The notes under the pieces: generated by a model
Seen by the model: the letters and a program-made list of their open reading frames with translations, nothing else
What the model was told of the DNA's origin: nothing
Databases searched by the model: none
Shown here: positions 1 to 9,930 of the stretch, piece by piece
Position numbering within the stretch: position 1 is the first letter of the stretch
How the letters are laid out: each line of letters opens with the position of its first letter
Translations under genes and position numbers: made by a program
Assembly: GCA_027493525.1 (NCBI GenBank)
Contig: JAOSKN010000002.1
Span: forward strand, 186,001-250,000
DNA from: Planctomycetota bacterium
GTDB taxonomy: Bacteria > Planctomycetota > SZUA-567 > H5-PLA8
DNA: 64,000 nt
Reading direction: 5' to 3'

Positions 1-3
1 AGC

Positions 4-660
4 ATGCAGTTCCTCAAGCCCCGAACCGAGCCGCCGCGCCCGCCGGCCAAGGGGCCGGAAGGCGAGACGCCCGACCGGCCGCACCGTCCGTTCCTGCCCA
101 ACAACGGCGAGCTGATCAATAAGTTTCTCCAGCGCGGCGTGCTGGGACGCGGACGGATCGGTAACGCCACCGGGCTGGTGCTGTTGCCGCCGGACGAACG
201 CCGGCGCTACCTCGAACTGACCTTCTCCGAGTTTCGCGGGACCTTGAACGCCGCGGAGGAGGCCGAATTGAAGCGCCTGGAAGGCCAGGTGCAGAAGATG
301 AGCCACCTTCACGACGAGCTTCGCCGCGCCGACGAGGAGAAGCGCGTGCCCCAGTACCTCGAGTCGCACCGCCAGGCCCTGGCGCGGGCGGGCAGCACCT
401 TGGCGGCCCGCGAACACGTAGCGGCGCTGTTCATCGCTTACGTGCGCGGCGAGAACGAGACGGTGGAGAGCGTCGAACGGCGGCTCAGCGCGGATCTCGA
501 GCGCATCGAGGATCCGGCGGTGCGCGAAGCAATGAAGGGCGAACTGAGCGACCTGACGAAGTTCCTCAAGCGGCTCGCCGAGGAGCCCGACGACCCGCGC
601 ATGAAGACGCCGTTCGAACGGCGCATGCTGAAGGACGCGCGCGAGCGGGCGAAAGACTGA
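4..660 (+). CDS. Hypothetical charged helical protein
   Basis: 218 residues, not recognised. The first 45 residues are Pro/Arg rich and probably disordered; the rest is strongly charged and helical, with Glu/Arg/Lys-rich stretches around residues 80-130 and 150-215. There is no signal peptide or membrane segment, so it is probably cytoplasmic. The ATG lies four bases from the window edge, so its ribosome binding site is not visible and the true start could be further upstream. It converges on metK with a 21-bp gap. Confidence 0.6.
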   Translation: MQFLKPRTEPPRPPAKGPEGETPDRPHRPFLPNNGELINKFLQRGVLGRGRIGNATGLVLLPPDERRRYLELTFSEFRGTLNAAEEAELKRLEGQVQKMSHLHDELRRADEEKRVPQYLESHRQALARAGSTLAAREHVAALFIAYVRGENETVESVERRLSADLERIEDPAVREAMKGELSDLTKFLKRLAEEPDDPRMKTPFERRMLKDARERAKD

Positions 661-681
661 AGGCTCACGGGCGGGCGCGCT

Positions 682-1845
682 TCAACCCAGTTCCTTCTTG
701 AGCGCCTCGACGCGGTCGAGCCGCTCCCAGGTGAATTCGGGGAGCGCGCGGCTGAACGGCCCGTGGGCGGCGGTGAGCTTGTAGATCGGCCGGCGCAGTT
801 GGAGCTGGTCGATGATCGCGCGGGGTTTGAAGTTGAAGTGCTTGCGGACGATCCCGGCGAGTTTGCCGTCGGAGACCTTCCCCGTGCCGTGCGAATCGAC
901 CAGGATCGAGACGGGATCGGCGACGCCGATGGCGTAGGCGACCTGGATCGTGCAGTCATCGGCGAGGCCCGCGGCGACGAGGTTCTTCGCGGCGTAGCGC
1001 GCGTAGAGCGCCGCGCTGCGGTCCACCTTGGTCGGGTCCTTGCCGCTGAAGGCGCCGCCGCCGTGCGGGACCCAGCCGCCGTAAGTGTCCACGATGATCT
1101 TGCGCCCGGTGAGTCCGCTGTCGCCGTGCGGGCCGCCGATCTCGAAGCGCCCCGTCGGGTTGAAATGGTAGATCGTCTTGGCGTCGAGCAGTTCCGGGTT
1201 GATCGCCGGCTTGACGACGTGTTCCAGCAGGTCCGCGGCCAGTTTCTTCTGCTTGTCGTTCATCTCCGGCTTGTGCTGCTGGCTGACGACGACGGTATGC
1301 ACGCGCAGCGGCTTGCGCCCTTCGTATTCCACGGTCACCTGGCACTTGCCGTCGGGGCGCAGGTAAGGGAGCTTGCCGCTCTGCCGCGCTTCCACGGCCT
1401 TCATGGCGATCTGGTGCGAAAGCTGGATCGGAAGCGGCATCAGGTTCGGCGTCTGCTGGCAGGCGCAGCCGAACATCAGGCCCTGGTCGCCGGCGCCCAT
1501 CTCCTTGGTCGAGGATTCGTTGACGCCTTGCGCGATGTCCGGCGACTGCCGGTCGATGCTCACCAGCACCGCGCAACTGTCGGCGTCGAAGCGCATGGAC
1601 GGATCGGTGTACCCGATGTCGCGGACGACCTGCCGGACCACATCCGGGATGTGCACGTACGTCTCGGTGGTGATCTCGCCGGCGATGACCGTCATGCCGG
1701 TGCTGACCAGGGTCTCGCAGGCCACGCGGGAGTTCGGGTCGCCCCGCAGCATCTCGTCCAGGATCGCGTCGCTGATCTGGTCGGCGACCTTGTCGGGATG
1801 CCCCGGAAACACCGCTTCGGACGTGAACAGATACCGCTCGGCCAT
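682..1845 (-). CDS. metK: S-adenosylmethionine synthetase
   Basis: 387 residues, normal length for MetK. It makes S-adenosylmethionine from methionine and ATP in the cytoplasm. Visible family signatures are the N-terminal [15 protein letters not shown] stretch, the [10 protein letters not shown] loop, and [16 protein letters not shown] near residue 260. The start MAERYLF is chosen because it matches the usual MetK N-terminus; the open frame extends upstream without MetK similarity. I see no SAM-binding riboswitch in the 116 bases upstream. Identification is secure from the motifs. Confidence 0.97.
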   Translation of the reverse strand: MAERYLFTSEAVFPGHPDKVADQISDAILDEMLRGDPNSRVACETLVSTGMTVIAGEITTETYVHIPDVVRQVVRDIGYTDPSMRFDADSCAVLVSIDRQSPDIAQGVNESSTKEMGAGDQGLMFGCACQQTPNLMPLPIQLSHQIAMKAVEARQSGKLPYLRPDGKCQVTVEYEGRKPLRVHTVVVSQQHKPEMNDKQKKLAADLLEHVVKPAINPELLDAKTIYHFNPTGRFEIGGPHGDSGLTGRKIIVDTYGGWVPHGGGAFSGKDPTKVDRSAALYARYAAKNLVAAGLADDCTIQVAYAIGVADPVSILVDSHGTGKVSDGKLAGIVRKHFNFKPRAIIDQLQLRRPIYKLTAAHGPFSRALPEFTWERLDRVEALKKELG

Positions 1846-1961
1846 GATGCGCTCCCTTTCCCGAGTGTGGCTTGGAAGACGACGAAACGGCCATTTTCGC
1901 CGCAGGCCGCGTCTTTTCAAGGATAGGTGGGCGGCTTGGCGGCGATCCGCCGCGCGGCGCG

Positions 1962-4022
1962 TCACCAGCCGGGCGGGAGGCTGACGTACGCCTGGTAGTT
2001 GGAGCGGTTCTCGGGGTCGGGGCGCGAGGGGCGGTAGACTTGCTTGGCGCGCTTGCCCTTCAGGGGCGCGTCGGCGGGCACGTGGACGGCGAGGGTCTCG
2101 CGGTCCCAGGCCAGCAGCGCGTCGCGCCCATCGCTCATGAACAAAGGGGTCGTGTCGAAGCAGGCATGCGGGCCGTCCGGCGGGGCTTCGACGCAGAGTT
2201 CGCCGTGGCCGTCGAGGAGCCCCGCGCCCGGCGCGAGGCTGTAGAGCATCAACTCCTCTTCGCGCCCCGTCCAGTTGACCGGCGCGGCCAGGCCGCCGGC
2301 GACGGGGAGTTCCTTCGACCAGAGCAGTTTTCCGGTGGCGTCGTGGAGCCGGAAGATGCCCGGGTTGCCCCAGAAGGTCACGCTGGCGATCTGCAGGCCC
2401 GGCAGGTCGGCGCGGAATTTCGCGATGCCCATGCGCTGCGCGTGGCCCTGCAGGCGCGCGTGGAACTCCGCGTTGAGCCCCAGGATCAGCAGCCCGTCCT
2501 CGCCGCCGCACATGAAGATGCGCTTGCGCTTCCCGCCGGGCGCGAGCGGGTCGAGGACCGCGATGGCGTCCTGATGGTCTTGCAGGTGCAGCGACCATTT
2601 CCGCGAGCCGTCGTGGTCGAGGCACGAGTAGCCGGCGAGCAGTTCGTCGCGCCCGTCGCCGTCCAGATCCCCGGCCCAGGGGAAATGCCCGTGGACGCCG
2701 CGGTGCCGGAGCAGGATCTCGCCGCTGCTGAAGGGGTCCAGGACGGCCAGGTGGTGGTAGTCGTCCTTGAGCAGGATTTCACGGGCCTTCGGGCGTCCTT
2801 GCAGATTGACGGTGCGCAACTGGGCGACGTTCATGTTGAGCGTCTCGTCGCCCCAGGCGCTGCCCCAGGAACTTGAGACTTCCTTGAAATCGCGCGGAAC
2901 CGGCACGGTGGCCGGCGTCGAGGCGCTCCAGAGGATCTTGCCCGTCCGGCCGTGGCGGATCTGAACATCGAAGCCGAAGACGCAGACGACCTCCAGGCTC
3001 CCGTCGCCGTCGATGTCGCAGACCTGGAACGGCAGGTCGCCGTTGGCGATCGGCGCCTCGGGATCGGGCTGCCCGGCCTGCCAGAGGACGTTGCCTTCGA
3101 GGTCCAGCACGCTGAGACAGGTCAGGCGGGTGAGGTCGAAACGCTCGACCAGCGCGCGCGAACCCTGGGCGACGACGATCTCGGGCTTGCCGTCGCCGTT
3201 GACGTCGGCCAGGCGCAGGTTCCGCCCATTGACCAGGCCGTGCAGCGGGAAGCGGTGCGCCAGGCGCGCCGCGGGGTAGCGCCTGGCGCGGCGCGCGCGA
3301 GCCTGCGCGGCGCGGGAACGTTCGCGCTCCAGCCGCCCCTGCTCGGCCGGGGTCGTGAGAACCTTCACCGGCCCGAAGCGCGCGGGCACGTCGGCGAGCA
3401 GCCCGATGCCGCCGCGGCGGTAGCCGTCCACCGTCGCCTGGATCCGCACGTCGCCGGCCTGCCCGATCAGGCGGTCGCGGGCCGCGGTGAGCGTGAAGGC
3501 CAGCGGCGCGCCGGATTCGCAGGCCAGCGGCGCGGCGGCGAGAACCTCAAAGACATTCTCGCGGCGCCGCAGCAGCTTCAGGCTTCCGTCGCGGTCGAGG
3601 ACCAGCGCCAGGTAGGTGCGGCTGTCCTCGTAGCGCGCGATGAGCCCGCAGAGCCCGCCGGCCGGGCTGCCGTCGCCGTCCCCGGGCAGCGGCGTGACGC
3701 GCGCCTCGAGGCGCAGGTCGCCCCAGTCGCGCGCGCCAGCGACGAGGATGCGGTTGTCGTAGTGCGGGCTGTAGCCCAGGGTCTCAAGCGCGCGGCCGCC
3801 CGCGTCGGGCACGACCTGGAAACAGCGCCCGTCCTTGCTCCAGGACCAGTGGTTCACGGGCACGCGCCAGGCGCCGGGCGGGCCGGGCAGCGGCAGCGCG
3901 TGGTACTCGCCCAGCGGCGAGTTCTGCATCGGAAAGAGGCCCAGGTTCAACCCCGAGAAATCGTCTTCGAAGAGCGTCTCGGTGAAGGCCGGGGTCTGCG
4001 CGAGGGCGGCAGTCGGCGGCAT
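1962..4022 (-). CDS. FG-GAP/VCBS repeat protein, rhamnogalacturonan-lyase-like
   Basis: 686 residues. After a short hydrophobic N-terminus ([12 protein letters not shown], a weak export signal) comes a concanavalin-like region (about 20-220, with [11 protein letters not shown]). A beta-propeller region follows with calcium-binding FG-GAP loops: [22 protein letters not shown] and [11 protein letters not shown]. This architecture is common in secreted carbohydrate-binding proteins and resembles the propeller of PL11 rhamnogalacturonan lyases, but I cannot see catalytic residues, so the activity is open. It lies upstream of metK on the same strand with a 116-bp gap. A role in plant or algal polysaccharide binding is inferred from fold and neighbourhood. 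Confidence 0.7.
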   Translation of the reverse strand: MPPTAALAQTPAFTETLFEDDFSGLNLGLFPMQNSPLGEYHALPLPGPPGAWRVPVNHWSWSKDGRCFQVVPDAGGRALETLGYSPHYDNRILVAGARDWGDLRLEARVTPLPGDGDGSPAGGLCGLIARYEDSRTYLALVLDRDGSLKLLRRRENVFEVLAAAPLACESGAPLAFTLTAARDRLIGQAGDVRIQATVDGYRRGGIGLLADVPARFGPVKVLTTPAEQGRLERERSRAAQARARRARRYPAARLAHRFPLHGLVNGRNLRLADVNGDGKPEIVVAQGSRALVERFDLTRLTCLSVLDLEGNVLWQAGQPDPEAPIANGDLPFQVCDIDGDGSLEVVCVFGFDVQIRHGRTGKILWSASTPATVPVPRDFKEVSSSWGSAWGDETLNMNVAQLRTVNLQGRPKAREILLKDDYHHLAVLDPFSSGEILLRHRGVHGHFPWAGDLDGDGRDELLAGYSCLDHDGSRKWSLHLQDHQDAIAVLDPLAPGGKRKRIFMCGGEDGLLILGLNAEFHARLQGHAQRMGIAKFRADLPGLQIASVTFWGNPGIFRLHDATGKLLWSKELPVAGGLAAPVNWTGREEELMLYSLAPGAGLLDGHGELCVEAPPDGPHACFDTTPLFMSDGRDALLAWDRETLAVHVPADAPLKGKRAKQVYRPSRPDPENRSNYQAYVSLPPGW

Positions 4023-4123
4023 CGGACCAGTTTGTGAGAACCGGCCGGAGCGTCAATCGCCGATTGGCTCGCGGCACGGTATCTCCCCTTGCCGCCCGCG
4101 CGGCGAATCGGGATAACCCCGCC

Positions 4124-5116
4124 ATGCCCTTGACCGGCAACGTCCGCGCCCTTTGGCGCCTTGCGCGGCCCTTCACGTGCCTCCCGCCGGCCGTCGGCGT
4201 CGCGACCGGGGCGCTCAGCGGCATCGGCGCCGAGATGCGCCGGCACGGGAAGACCTTCCACGGCGTGGTCGAGGAACTCGACCTGCGCGGGCTCGCCGAC
4301 GTTCCGCCCCGCCACTGGTCGCATGTGGTGATCTTCGGCGCGCTGGCGGCGATCGCGCTGAACGTGTATTCCAACGCGCTCAACCAACTCTGCGACGAGG
4401 AGATCGACCGGCTCGCCAAGCCTGAGCGCCCGCTGGTGACGCAGGCGCTCTCGCGCGGCGCCGCCTGGGCCATCGCCTTCTCGGCGCTGCTGGCGAGCCT
4501 CGCATGGGGCCTCTTCGTCCGCCCGCCGGGGAGCCGCGTGCCGGAGTTCCTCTTCTGCGCGCTGCTGGCGGCGATCCTGACCACCGCCTACAGCCTGCCG
4601 CCGGTGCGGCTCAAGCGCTTCGGCCTGGCGGCGAACTTTGCCATTGCCAGCGCGCGCGGACTGCTGCTGAAGGTCGCGGGCTGGGCCTGCCTCTTCGCGG
4701 CGCTCAGCCCCTTCGATCCCGAGCCCTGGGCGCTCGGCGCCGTCTTCTTCCTGTTCACGTTTGGGGCCGTGACGACCAAGGATTTCTCCGACGCGCAGGC
4801 CGACGCCGCCTGCGGGGTGCGCTCGCTGCCCGTCGCCTGGGGCTTCGAGAAAGCGGCGTGGCTCGCGGCGTGCTGTTTGAGCCTGCCGTGGCTGCTGCTC
4901 CCGGCGCTGGCCTTCTTCGGGGCGCTTACCATGCCCTTGGCCGCGGCGGGCGCGCTCGGCGGCGCGCTGGCGCTGTACGGCGCGTGGATCGGCTGGCTCC
5001 TCGTCCGCGACCCCGCGCGCCTGGGCGCCGAACGCAACCATCCCGCGTGGGCGCATATGTACGTGCTGATGATGGCGGCGCAACTCGGCACGGCTGGCGT
5101 GTATCTGTACGGGTAG
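4124..5116 (+). CDS. UbiA-family prenyltransferase
   Basis: 330 residues with 7-9 hydrophobic membrane segments. The first Asp-rich motif is NQLCDEEID (Asp91 and Asp95) and the second is KDFSDAQAD around residue 220; together they bind Mg-prenyl diphosphate in UbiA enzymes. The family transfers polyprenyl groups to aromatic or other acceptors (quinone, haem or lipid pathways); the acceptor here cannot be told. The internal ATG at 4124 is chosen because the open frame upstream is Arg rich and begins almost at the divergent FG-GAP gene. It is divergently transcribed from that gene. Confidence 0.85.
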   Translation: MPLTGNVRALWRLARPFTCLPPAVGVATGALSGIGAEMRRHGKTFHGVVEELDLRGLADVPPRHWSHVVIFGALAAIALNVYSNALNQLCDEEIDRLAKPERPLVTQALSRGAAWAIAFSALLASLAWGLFVRPPGSRVPEFLFCALLAAILTTAYSLPPVRLKRFGLAANFAIASARGLLLKVAGWACLFAALSPFDPEPWALGAVFFLFTFGAVTTKDFSDAQADAACGVRSLPVAWGFEKAAWLAACCLSLPWLLLPALAFFGALTMPLAAAGALGGALALYGAWIGWLLVRDPARLGAERNHPAWAHMYVLMMAAQLGTAGVYLYG

Positions 5117-5175
5117 GGTCGAGCAAACGCCGCCCTGAAAACAGGTTCTGGCTTCTGGAATCAAGATCTACGATA

Positions 5176-5393
5176 GCGTAAAAAATATGCACAGTCGTGC
5201 ACCCGTGTTGGGGCGCGCATGGGTTTTGGAGCGCATCACGGCCCACGGCGGGTAAGCGTGAGCATAATGGGCTCATAAAAAAAGATGCACGGAGGTGCAG
5301 AGGTCTCGATCAAGGATTCCTCACCTAGTCGCATATCGTAGACGATACCTGTCGATCTAATTCCATGAGAGCGTAAAAAAGATGCACCGTGCG
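5176..5393. repeat. Three A-tract/TGCAC motifs spaced 97-98 bp
   Basis: The 512 bases between the UbiA gene and the M32 peptidase hold no convincing gene. They contain three copies of an element consisting of an A-tract of 6-7 bases followed by (G/T)ATGCAC. The A-runs start at 5180, 5277 and 5375, so the spacing is 97 and 98 bp. In the first two copies TGCAC is followed after 4 bases by GTGCA, giving a 5-bp hairpin; the third is imperfect. Read on the minus strand each looks like a short hairpin followed by a U-run. The sequence between copies is not conserved. Function unknown. Confidence 0.5.
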
Positions 5394-5628
5394 CACGTTG
5401 GAGATCGGGTCCGGGAAGTCCGAGCCTCGGTCCGGGCGTGCGCGACCGGCTGCTGAGGCGCACCGCAGCGGGTTCAAGTAACTTAGGGCCGCAGACATGG
5501 GATGTCAACGATTAACTATATAAATGAAACGTAGTCCAAGACGGATCGGCGCCGCATCGCGTATTTCGATTCGTGCTTCAAAACCCTGGCCACGCATCAA
5601 GTGCCTCCGGCCTGTCGCGTTGAAGCCG

Positions 5629-7200
5629 TCAGCTCCCGTACAGCGGCGCCAGCTTACCTTTCAAATACCGCATCAAAGGCTGGTGCGAGAGCTTCTTGCC
5701 GGTGACGACTTCGCAGAGTTCCGCGGGGCGGTAGGTCTTGCCCGGCTTGTGGATCTTCTTGCGCAGCCAGCCCAGAAGCGGCTTGAATTCGCCCTTGGCG
5801 AATTGCGCGTCGAGGTTGCCGAGGTCCGCGCGGGCCTGCTCGCAGAACTGCGCGGCATAGAGGTTGCCCATGCAATAGGTCGGGAAGTAGCCGAAGGCCG
5901 CGCCGCTCCAGTGAACGTCCTGGAGGCAGCCCTCGCGGTTGCTGGGCGGCTTGAGGCCGAGGAGTTTCTGCAGCGTCTCGCTCCAGGCGCCGGGCAGGTC
6001 GGCCGCCTTGAGGCGGCCTTCGATCAGTTCGATCTCGAGCCGGAAGCGCAGGACGATGTGCAGATTGTAGGTGGCCTCGTCGGCTTCCACGCGGATCAGC
6101 GAAGGCTTGGATTCGTTGACGGCGAAGTAAACCGCGTCGAGGTCCTTCCCGCCGAGCGCGGCGGGGAAGGTCTTGCGCGCGAGCGGCAGGAAGAACTGCC
6201 AGAAGGCGCGGCTGCGCCCGACCATGTTCTCCCACATGCGCGACTGGGACTCATGGATGCCCAGGCTGATCGAGCCGCCGCGCGGAGTGCCGTAGTGCTT
6301 GGGGTCCAGGCCCTGGTTGTAGAGCCCGTGGCCGGCTTCGTGGAGCGTCCCGAAGAGCGCGCCCCACACGCTGGCCGGGTCGTAGCGCGTGGTGAGCCGC
6401 ACGTCGCCTGGCCCCATGGTGCTGCAGAACGGATGGGTGGTCACGTCGAGCCGGCCGGCATCGAAATCAAAGCCGATCGCGCGCGCGGCCTCGATGCAGA
6501 GCGCTTCCTGGGCGGGGACGGGGTAGACGTTCTCGAGGATCGAGGGGTCGGCGCGCTTGCCGCTGGAGACAATCTTCGCGATCAGCGCGGCGAGTTCCTT
6601 TTCCAGCGGCGCGAAGAGGCGCTGCACCTGCTTGGTCGTCGCCCCGGGCTCGTACTGGTCCAATAGCGCGTCGTAACGCCGTTCTTTCCAGCCCAGCGCG
6701 TCGGCCTTCTCCCTCGCCAGCGCCACCAGCTTTTCCAGCACGGGGCGGAAGGCCTTGAAGTCGTCGGATTTTCGCGCCTCGACCCAGAGGTTGTAACCCT
6801 CGGAGCCGGTTCGGGAGAGCGCCTCGACGAGCTTGCGCGGGAGCTTCGTGGCGTGGTCGTAGCCGCGCCGCCATTCGCGGACGTTGACGGCGGCGTCGGA
6901 GTGCCGCGCCTTGACGAGGCCGCTGGACTCGACGCACGCGAGCAGTTCGCCGATGCGCGGGTCGGTGGCCATCTCGTGGCTCATCCCGGCCAGCAGCGAG
7001 AGTTGCTCCCCGCGGTGCTTCGCGCCGCGCTTGGGCATGTAGGTGCGCTGGTCCCAGCCCAGCACGCTGCCCATGGAGCCGAAGACGGCGCGGCGGCGGC
7101 TGCGCTCGAGCAGTTCGGCGTAGGCCTTGCGCGGGTCGAGCGCGCGCGGCTTCGTCGCGGCGGGCTTGGCGGCCTTGCGGGTCTTGCGTTTCGCGGGCAT
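5629..7200 (-). CDS. M32-family metallocarboxypeptidase (Taq type)
   Basis: 523 residues. M32 enzymes are zinc carboxypeptidases that trim C-terminal residues from peptides in the cytoplasm. The zinc motif HEAGH is at residues 287-291, followed by the family region GTPRGGSISLGIHESQSR and, further on, a conserved NESKP stretch. The N-terminus has about 20 extra Lys/Ala/Arg residues before the usual start of the fold. Length and motif order match carboxypeptidase Taq. It stands alone, followed on the same strand by the gene-poor repeat region. Confidence 0.92.
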   Translation of the reverse strand: MPAKRKTRKAAKPAATKPRALDPRKAYAELLERSRRRAVFGSMGSVLGWDQRTYMPKRGAKHRGEQLSLLAGMSHEMATDPRIGELLACVESSGLVKARHSDAAVNVREWRRGYDHATKLPRKLVEALSRTGSEGYNLWVEARKSDDFKAFRPVLEKLVALAREKADALGWKERRYDALLDQYEPGATTKQVQRLFAPLEKELAALIAKIVSSGKRADPSILENVYPVPAQEALCIEAARAIGFDFDAGRLDVTTHPFCSTMGPGDVRLTTRYDPASVWGALFGTLHEAGHGLYNQGLDPKHYGTPRGGSISLGIHESQSRMWENMVGRSRAFWQFFLPLARKTFPAALGGKDLDAVYFAVNESKPSLIRVEADEATYNLHIVLRFRLEIELIEGRLKAADLPGAWSETLQKLLGLKPPSNREGCLQDVHWSGAAFGYFPTYCMGNLYAAQFCEQARADLGNLDAQFAKGEFKPLLGWLRKKIHKPGKTYRPAELCEVVTGKKLSHQPLMRYLKGKLAPLYGS

Positions 7201-7283
7201 GGGCGGTTCCCGTGGGTTGGCGAGCTCAGGAGCGGACTACCATCCCCGGCCCGCGCGCGCCGGGCAAGTGACGATGGCTGGGC

Positions 7284-8411
7284 TCAAGCGTCCCGCGCCG
7301 GCTCGTCGTCGCGCCCGCCGAGTGGCCGGCCCTCGCGCTTGAGCCAGCGGTCCATCCAGCTCGCCATCGCCGCGTCGGAGACGTCGGGGATCGAATGCCC
7401 GTCGCCGAAGGCCAGGAACGCGTGCGCGGCCTCGGCGCCGAGGAGCCGGTAGACCTCGCGAACCTTCAAATGCAGCATCACGCGGTGGGCCTGCGAGAGC
7501 GGGTTGCCGTCGTTGAGCGCGAAGCGCTCGAGCATGGGGCGCGGCGCGATCAGCGCGAACTGTTCGTGGAAGTCGCAGGCGACGGTCTGCCCGCGCAGGA
7601 AGGTCTCGCGCAACTGCGGGAAGTAGATGTACCAGTAATCGCGCGACCAGTGGAGCGGCTCGGGGTTCTCGCGGAAGGTGAGCGCCGCGCAGCTCGGCGC
7701 GCTGCACGCGACGCGCTCGTCGTAGGCCGCCAGCCAGATGCTGCCCTGCCCGCCCAGGCTGTGCCCGGTGACGCCGATCCGCGCGGGATTCACCCCGGGC
7801 TGCGCGGCGAGTACGCTCAGCGCGATCGCGCTGTCGTGCATGTACTTCCCGACCGCCGACCAGCGCGGATGCTTGCGGTAGAAGGCCGCCGTCTCGTACG
7901 GACCTTCGGCGGGGCAGCGCGCGGCGCTGCAGAAGTGCTCGGGACTGATCGTCGCGTAGCCGCGCCGCACGAGCGTGCGCGCGAAGTCGTAACCGCCGGC
8001 CAGACCCTTCGAGGCGTGCGGATCGCCTGGCTCGGGCGGCAGCCTGAGCGTTTGGCGCGCGCCCCAATTGAGCGTGCCGTGGAGGCAGACGACGCCCGGC
8101 CGGCCGCCGGACGGCGCGGAATCGTCCGGCAGGGCCAGATAGGCGTGCGCGCGTTCGTCGGCCTCGACGCGATAGCTCACGCGCTTGATCGTGAAGCCGC
8201 CGCCGTCCCACGCGCGCTCGACCTGGACGTCCAATTCCTTGGGCACGGGAGGTCGCGCCTCTTCGCGGAGCAGCTCCAGGAAGCGCGCGCGGATCTCCGC
8301 GCGCTTGCGCGCCCAATTCTCAGGGGTGGCGATCCCTTCGAGCAGGTCGTCCCAGCTCGTGGCGATCGGTCGCGGCGTCCAGGCCGGGTGGACGAAGGTT
8401 TCCTTGGACAT
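7284..8411 (-). CDS. Alpha/beta hydrolase, dienelactone-hydrolase/acetylesterase type
   Basis: 375 residues. The nucleophile elbow GHSLGG places Ser218; an oxyanion-type HGTLNWG lies at 111-117; and GDGHS near residue 350 offers the catalytic His. The layout matches large single-domain hydrolases of the acetyl xylan esterase/dienelactone group often found beside polysaccharide-degrading genes. No signal peptide is visible, so it probably acts in the cytoplasm. It lies upstream of the M32 peptidase on the same strand with an 83-bp gap. Substrate unknown. Confidence 0.8.
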   Translation of the reverse strand: MSKETFVHPAWTPRPIATSWDDLLEGIATPENWARKRAEIRARFLELLREEARPPVPKELDVQVERAWDGGGFTIKRVSYRVEADERAHAYLALPDDSAPSGGRPGVVCLHGTLNWGARQTLRLPPEPGDPHASKGLAGGYDFARTLVRRGYATISPEHFCSAARCPAEGPYETAAFYRKHPRWSAVGKYMHDSAIALSVLAAQPGVNPARIGVTGHSLGGQGSIWLAAYDERVACSAPSCAALTFRENPEPLHWSRDYWYIYFPQLRETFLRGQTVACDFHEQFALIAPRPMLERFALNDGNPLSQAHRVMLHLKVREVYRLLGAEAAHAFLAFGDGHSIPDVSDAAMASWMDRWLKREGRPLGGRDDEPARDA

Positions 8412-8518
8412 GCCGCGGGAGCCTATTCCTGGGCGGAGCGAAAGGCCACTGCGGAACCGCCCGGCCGTCCCGGACCCCTGCTCTTGCCGGGAAGCGCGCG
8501 GCGTGCGAACCTCGGGAC

Positions 8519-9679
8519 ATGGCCCGCGCCGCCGACCGCCCCTTCCCCGAAGCGCCGCCCGCCGCGGCCGCCGAACTGCTCGGGCGCGTGCTGCTGGCCC
8601 TCACCTACCTGGCGCTGCTCTATGGGCTGGCCTCGCCGCTGGTGCGCGAGTCCGGAGGAAGCGCGCAGATCGAGTTCGTCGTCGGGCTGCGGGTCGTGCT
8701 GTTCGGCGTGACCGCCTTGGCGGCGATGCTGATCCAGGGCGCGCGCGCGACGCTGCGCTCCCTGGCGGCCGCGTCCCTCGTGCTGCTGGCGCTCGCGCTG
8801 GCGTTGGGCCCGGAGCCGGCGGGGCAGGCCGGCGACGTCCGCGACCTGCTGAGCGTGCAGGTCGCGGTCCTGGCGGCGGTGCTGTGGGGTACGTGGCTGG
8901 CCCGGCTGTTGGAGCGCCCGGGGCACTTGCTGGTGGTGGTGCTCTGCGCGGCGGCCGGCGACGCGTGGTTGAACGTGCTGAAGGTGCCGGAATCGGTCGG
9001 GCCGCTGCACCCGATCCGCATGCTGCGGCTGAGCTGGCCGCCGGCCCTGGAGGGCCTGTACGCGGCGCCGACCTTCGCCGACCTGATGTTCCTCGCGCTG
9101 TACCTGGAGGCCGCGCGGCGCTTCCGCTTCAAGCTTTCCTCGGTGGCGCTTGGGGCGGCGGCCGCCTACGGCGTGGCCTCGCTGATGTCGATGGCCTCGA
9201 TGAAAATCATGCTCAGCCTGCCGCTGGTGGGCTTGGGCGTGCTGATGGGCGCGTGGCCGCGATTTCGCTGCACCGCCGCCGACGTGCTCCAGGCGTTCGT
9301 CCTGGCCCTTGCGCTCTTCCTGGCGCTGCTGGGGCTGACGACGCTGAAGCGCGGCTTCCAGCCCGTCCCCGAGCGGCCGCTCGATCCGCAGTACTTGAGG
9401 CGCGTGGCCGGCGCGCGCGCCCCGTTCCCGCGCCATGAAAAAACGGACGGCCATTCGGCCGTCCGTTCGGTCGCGAGAGCTGAAGGCTCGGCGGGCTACT
9501 GCGGGATACGAACGCGCGTCCCGACGCTGAGTTTGTTGGGATCGGGGAAGTTGTTCGCGGCGATCAACTGCTTGGGCGGGACGCCGTATTTCCGCGCGAC
9601 GGCGTACAGCGTGTCGCCCTTCTGCAGCACGTACCAGGATTCCCCGCCGGTGGACGCGCTTTCTCCCGCGGAGGCCTGA
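8519..9679 (+). CDS. Polytopic membrane protein, function unknown
   Basis: The open frame gives 386 residues. The first 300 or so form about eight hydrophobic segments with no family I recognise. The last 75 residues are odd: the frame runs through the 10-bp-stem terminator of the opposing LysM gene and then 184 bases antisense to it. That tail is therefore unlikely to be native, and a missing or extra base near 9390-9430 could hide an earlier stop. Start chosen at MARAADRP; no strong ribosome binding site is seen. It is divergent from the alpha/beta hydrolase. Confidence 0.6.
   Translation: MARAADRPFPEAPPAAAAELLGRVLLALTYLALLYGLASPLVRESGGSAQIEFVVGLRVVLFGVTALAAMLIQGARATLRSLAAASLVLLALALALGPEPAGQAGDVRDLLSVQVAVLAAVLWGTWLARLLERPGHLLVVVLCAAAGDAWLNVLKVPESVGPLHPIRMLRLSWPPALEGLYAAPTFADLMFLALYLEAARRFRFKLSSVALGAAAAYGVASLMSMASMKIMLSLPLVGLGVLMGAWPRFRCTAADVLQAFVLALALFLALLGLTTLKRGFQPVPERPLDPQYLRRVAGARAPFPRHEKTDGHSAVRSVARAEGSAGYCGIRTRVPTLSLLGSGKLFAAINCLGGTPYFRATAYSVSPFCSTYQDSPPVDALSPAEA
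9437..9466 (-). terminator. Rho-independent terminator of the LysM gene
   Basis: A perfect 10-bp stem (9443-9452 with 9457-9466) with a 4-base ATTC loop is preceded on the plus strand by a run of A, which reads as a U-run after the hairpin on the minus strand. It sits about 30 bases after the stop of the LysM lipoprotein gene. Confidence 0.85.
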
Positions 9680-9930
9680 GCCACGGGCTCGGGGGAAGGC
9701 GGCGGCAGCACCTGCGGCAGCGGCGCGCTGTTGCCCGTCTGGAGCGTGGCGTATTCGCTTGAGGTCGTCGTGGTCGTCTGCGCGGTCTCGGTCTGCACGC
9801 GAACCGGAGCGCTCAGCGAAGGCGGCGCGGGGTTCTGGGCCTTGGCGGACTTGGATTGCCCGCATCCGGACAGAAACGGCGCGCCCGCGGCAAGGATCAT
9901 GGCGGCGACGGCGAAGCGGAAACGGAACAT
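9496..9930 (-). CDS. LysM-domain lipoprotein
   Basis: 144 residues. The N-terminus MFRFRFAVAAMILAAGAPF leads to a lipobox LSGC, so the protein is probably lipid-anchored. A Thr/Ser/Pro-rich linker follows, then one LysM domain at about 97-143 (WYVLQKGDTLYAVARKYG), which binds peptidoglycan glycan chains. The start at 9930 is preferred to one 11 codons upstream because AGGGGGA lies at ideal distance before it and the signal peptide begins there. It ends with a strong terminator. Confidence 0.88.
   Translation of the reverse strand: MFRFRFAVAAMILAAGAPFLSGCGQSKSAKAQNPAPPSLSAPVRVQTETAQTTTTTSSEYATLQTGNSAPLPQVLPPPSPEPVAQASAGESASTGGESWYVLQKGDTLYAVARKYGVPPKQLIAANNFPDPNKLSVGTRVRIPQ

Noticed and set aside
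763-1926. Long plus-strand frame over metK
   Set aside because: It is the antisense of a clearly identified MetK and has no protein-like signatures.
1846-1961. SAM riboswitch upstream of metK
   Set aside because: The 116-base gap shows no recognisable paired-helix pattern or conserved SAM-box bases.
5176-5393. Regularly spaced repeats as a CRISPR array
   Set aside because: The repeated part is only about 14 bases, the interval is near 97 bp, the copies vary, and no cas gene is present.
5236-5508. A 90-residue minus-strand frame in the repeat region
   Set aside because: It spans the A-tract motifs, has no ribosome binding site, and shows no protein-like composition.
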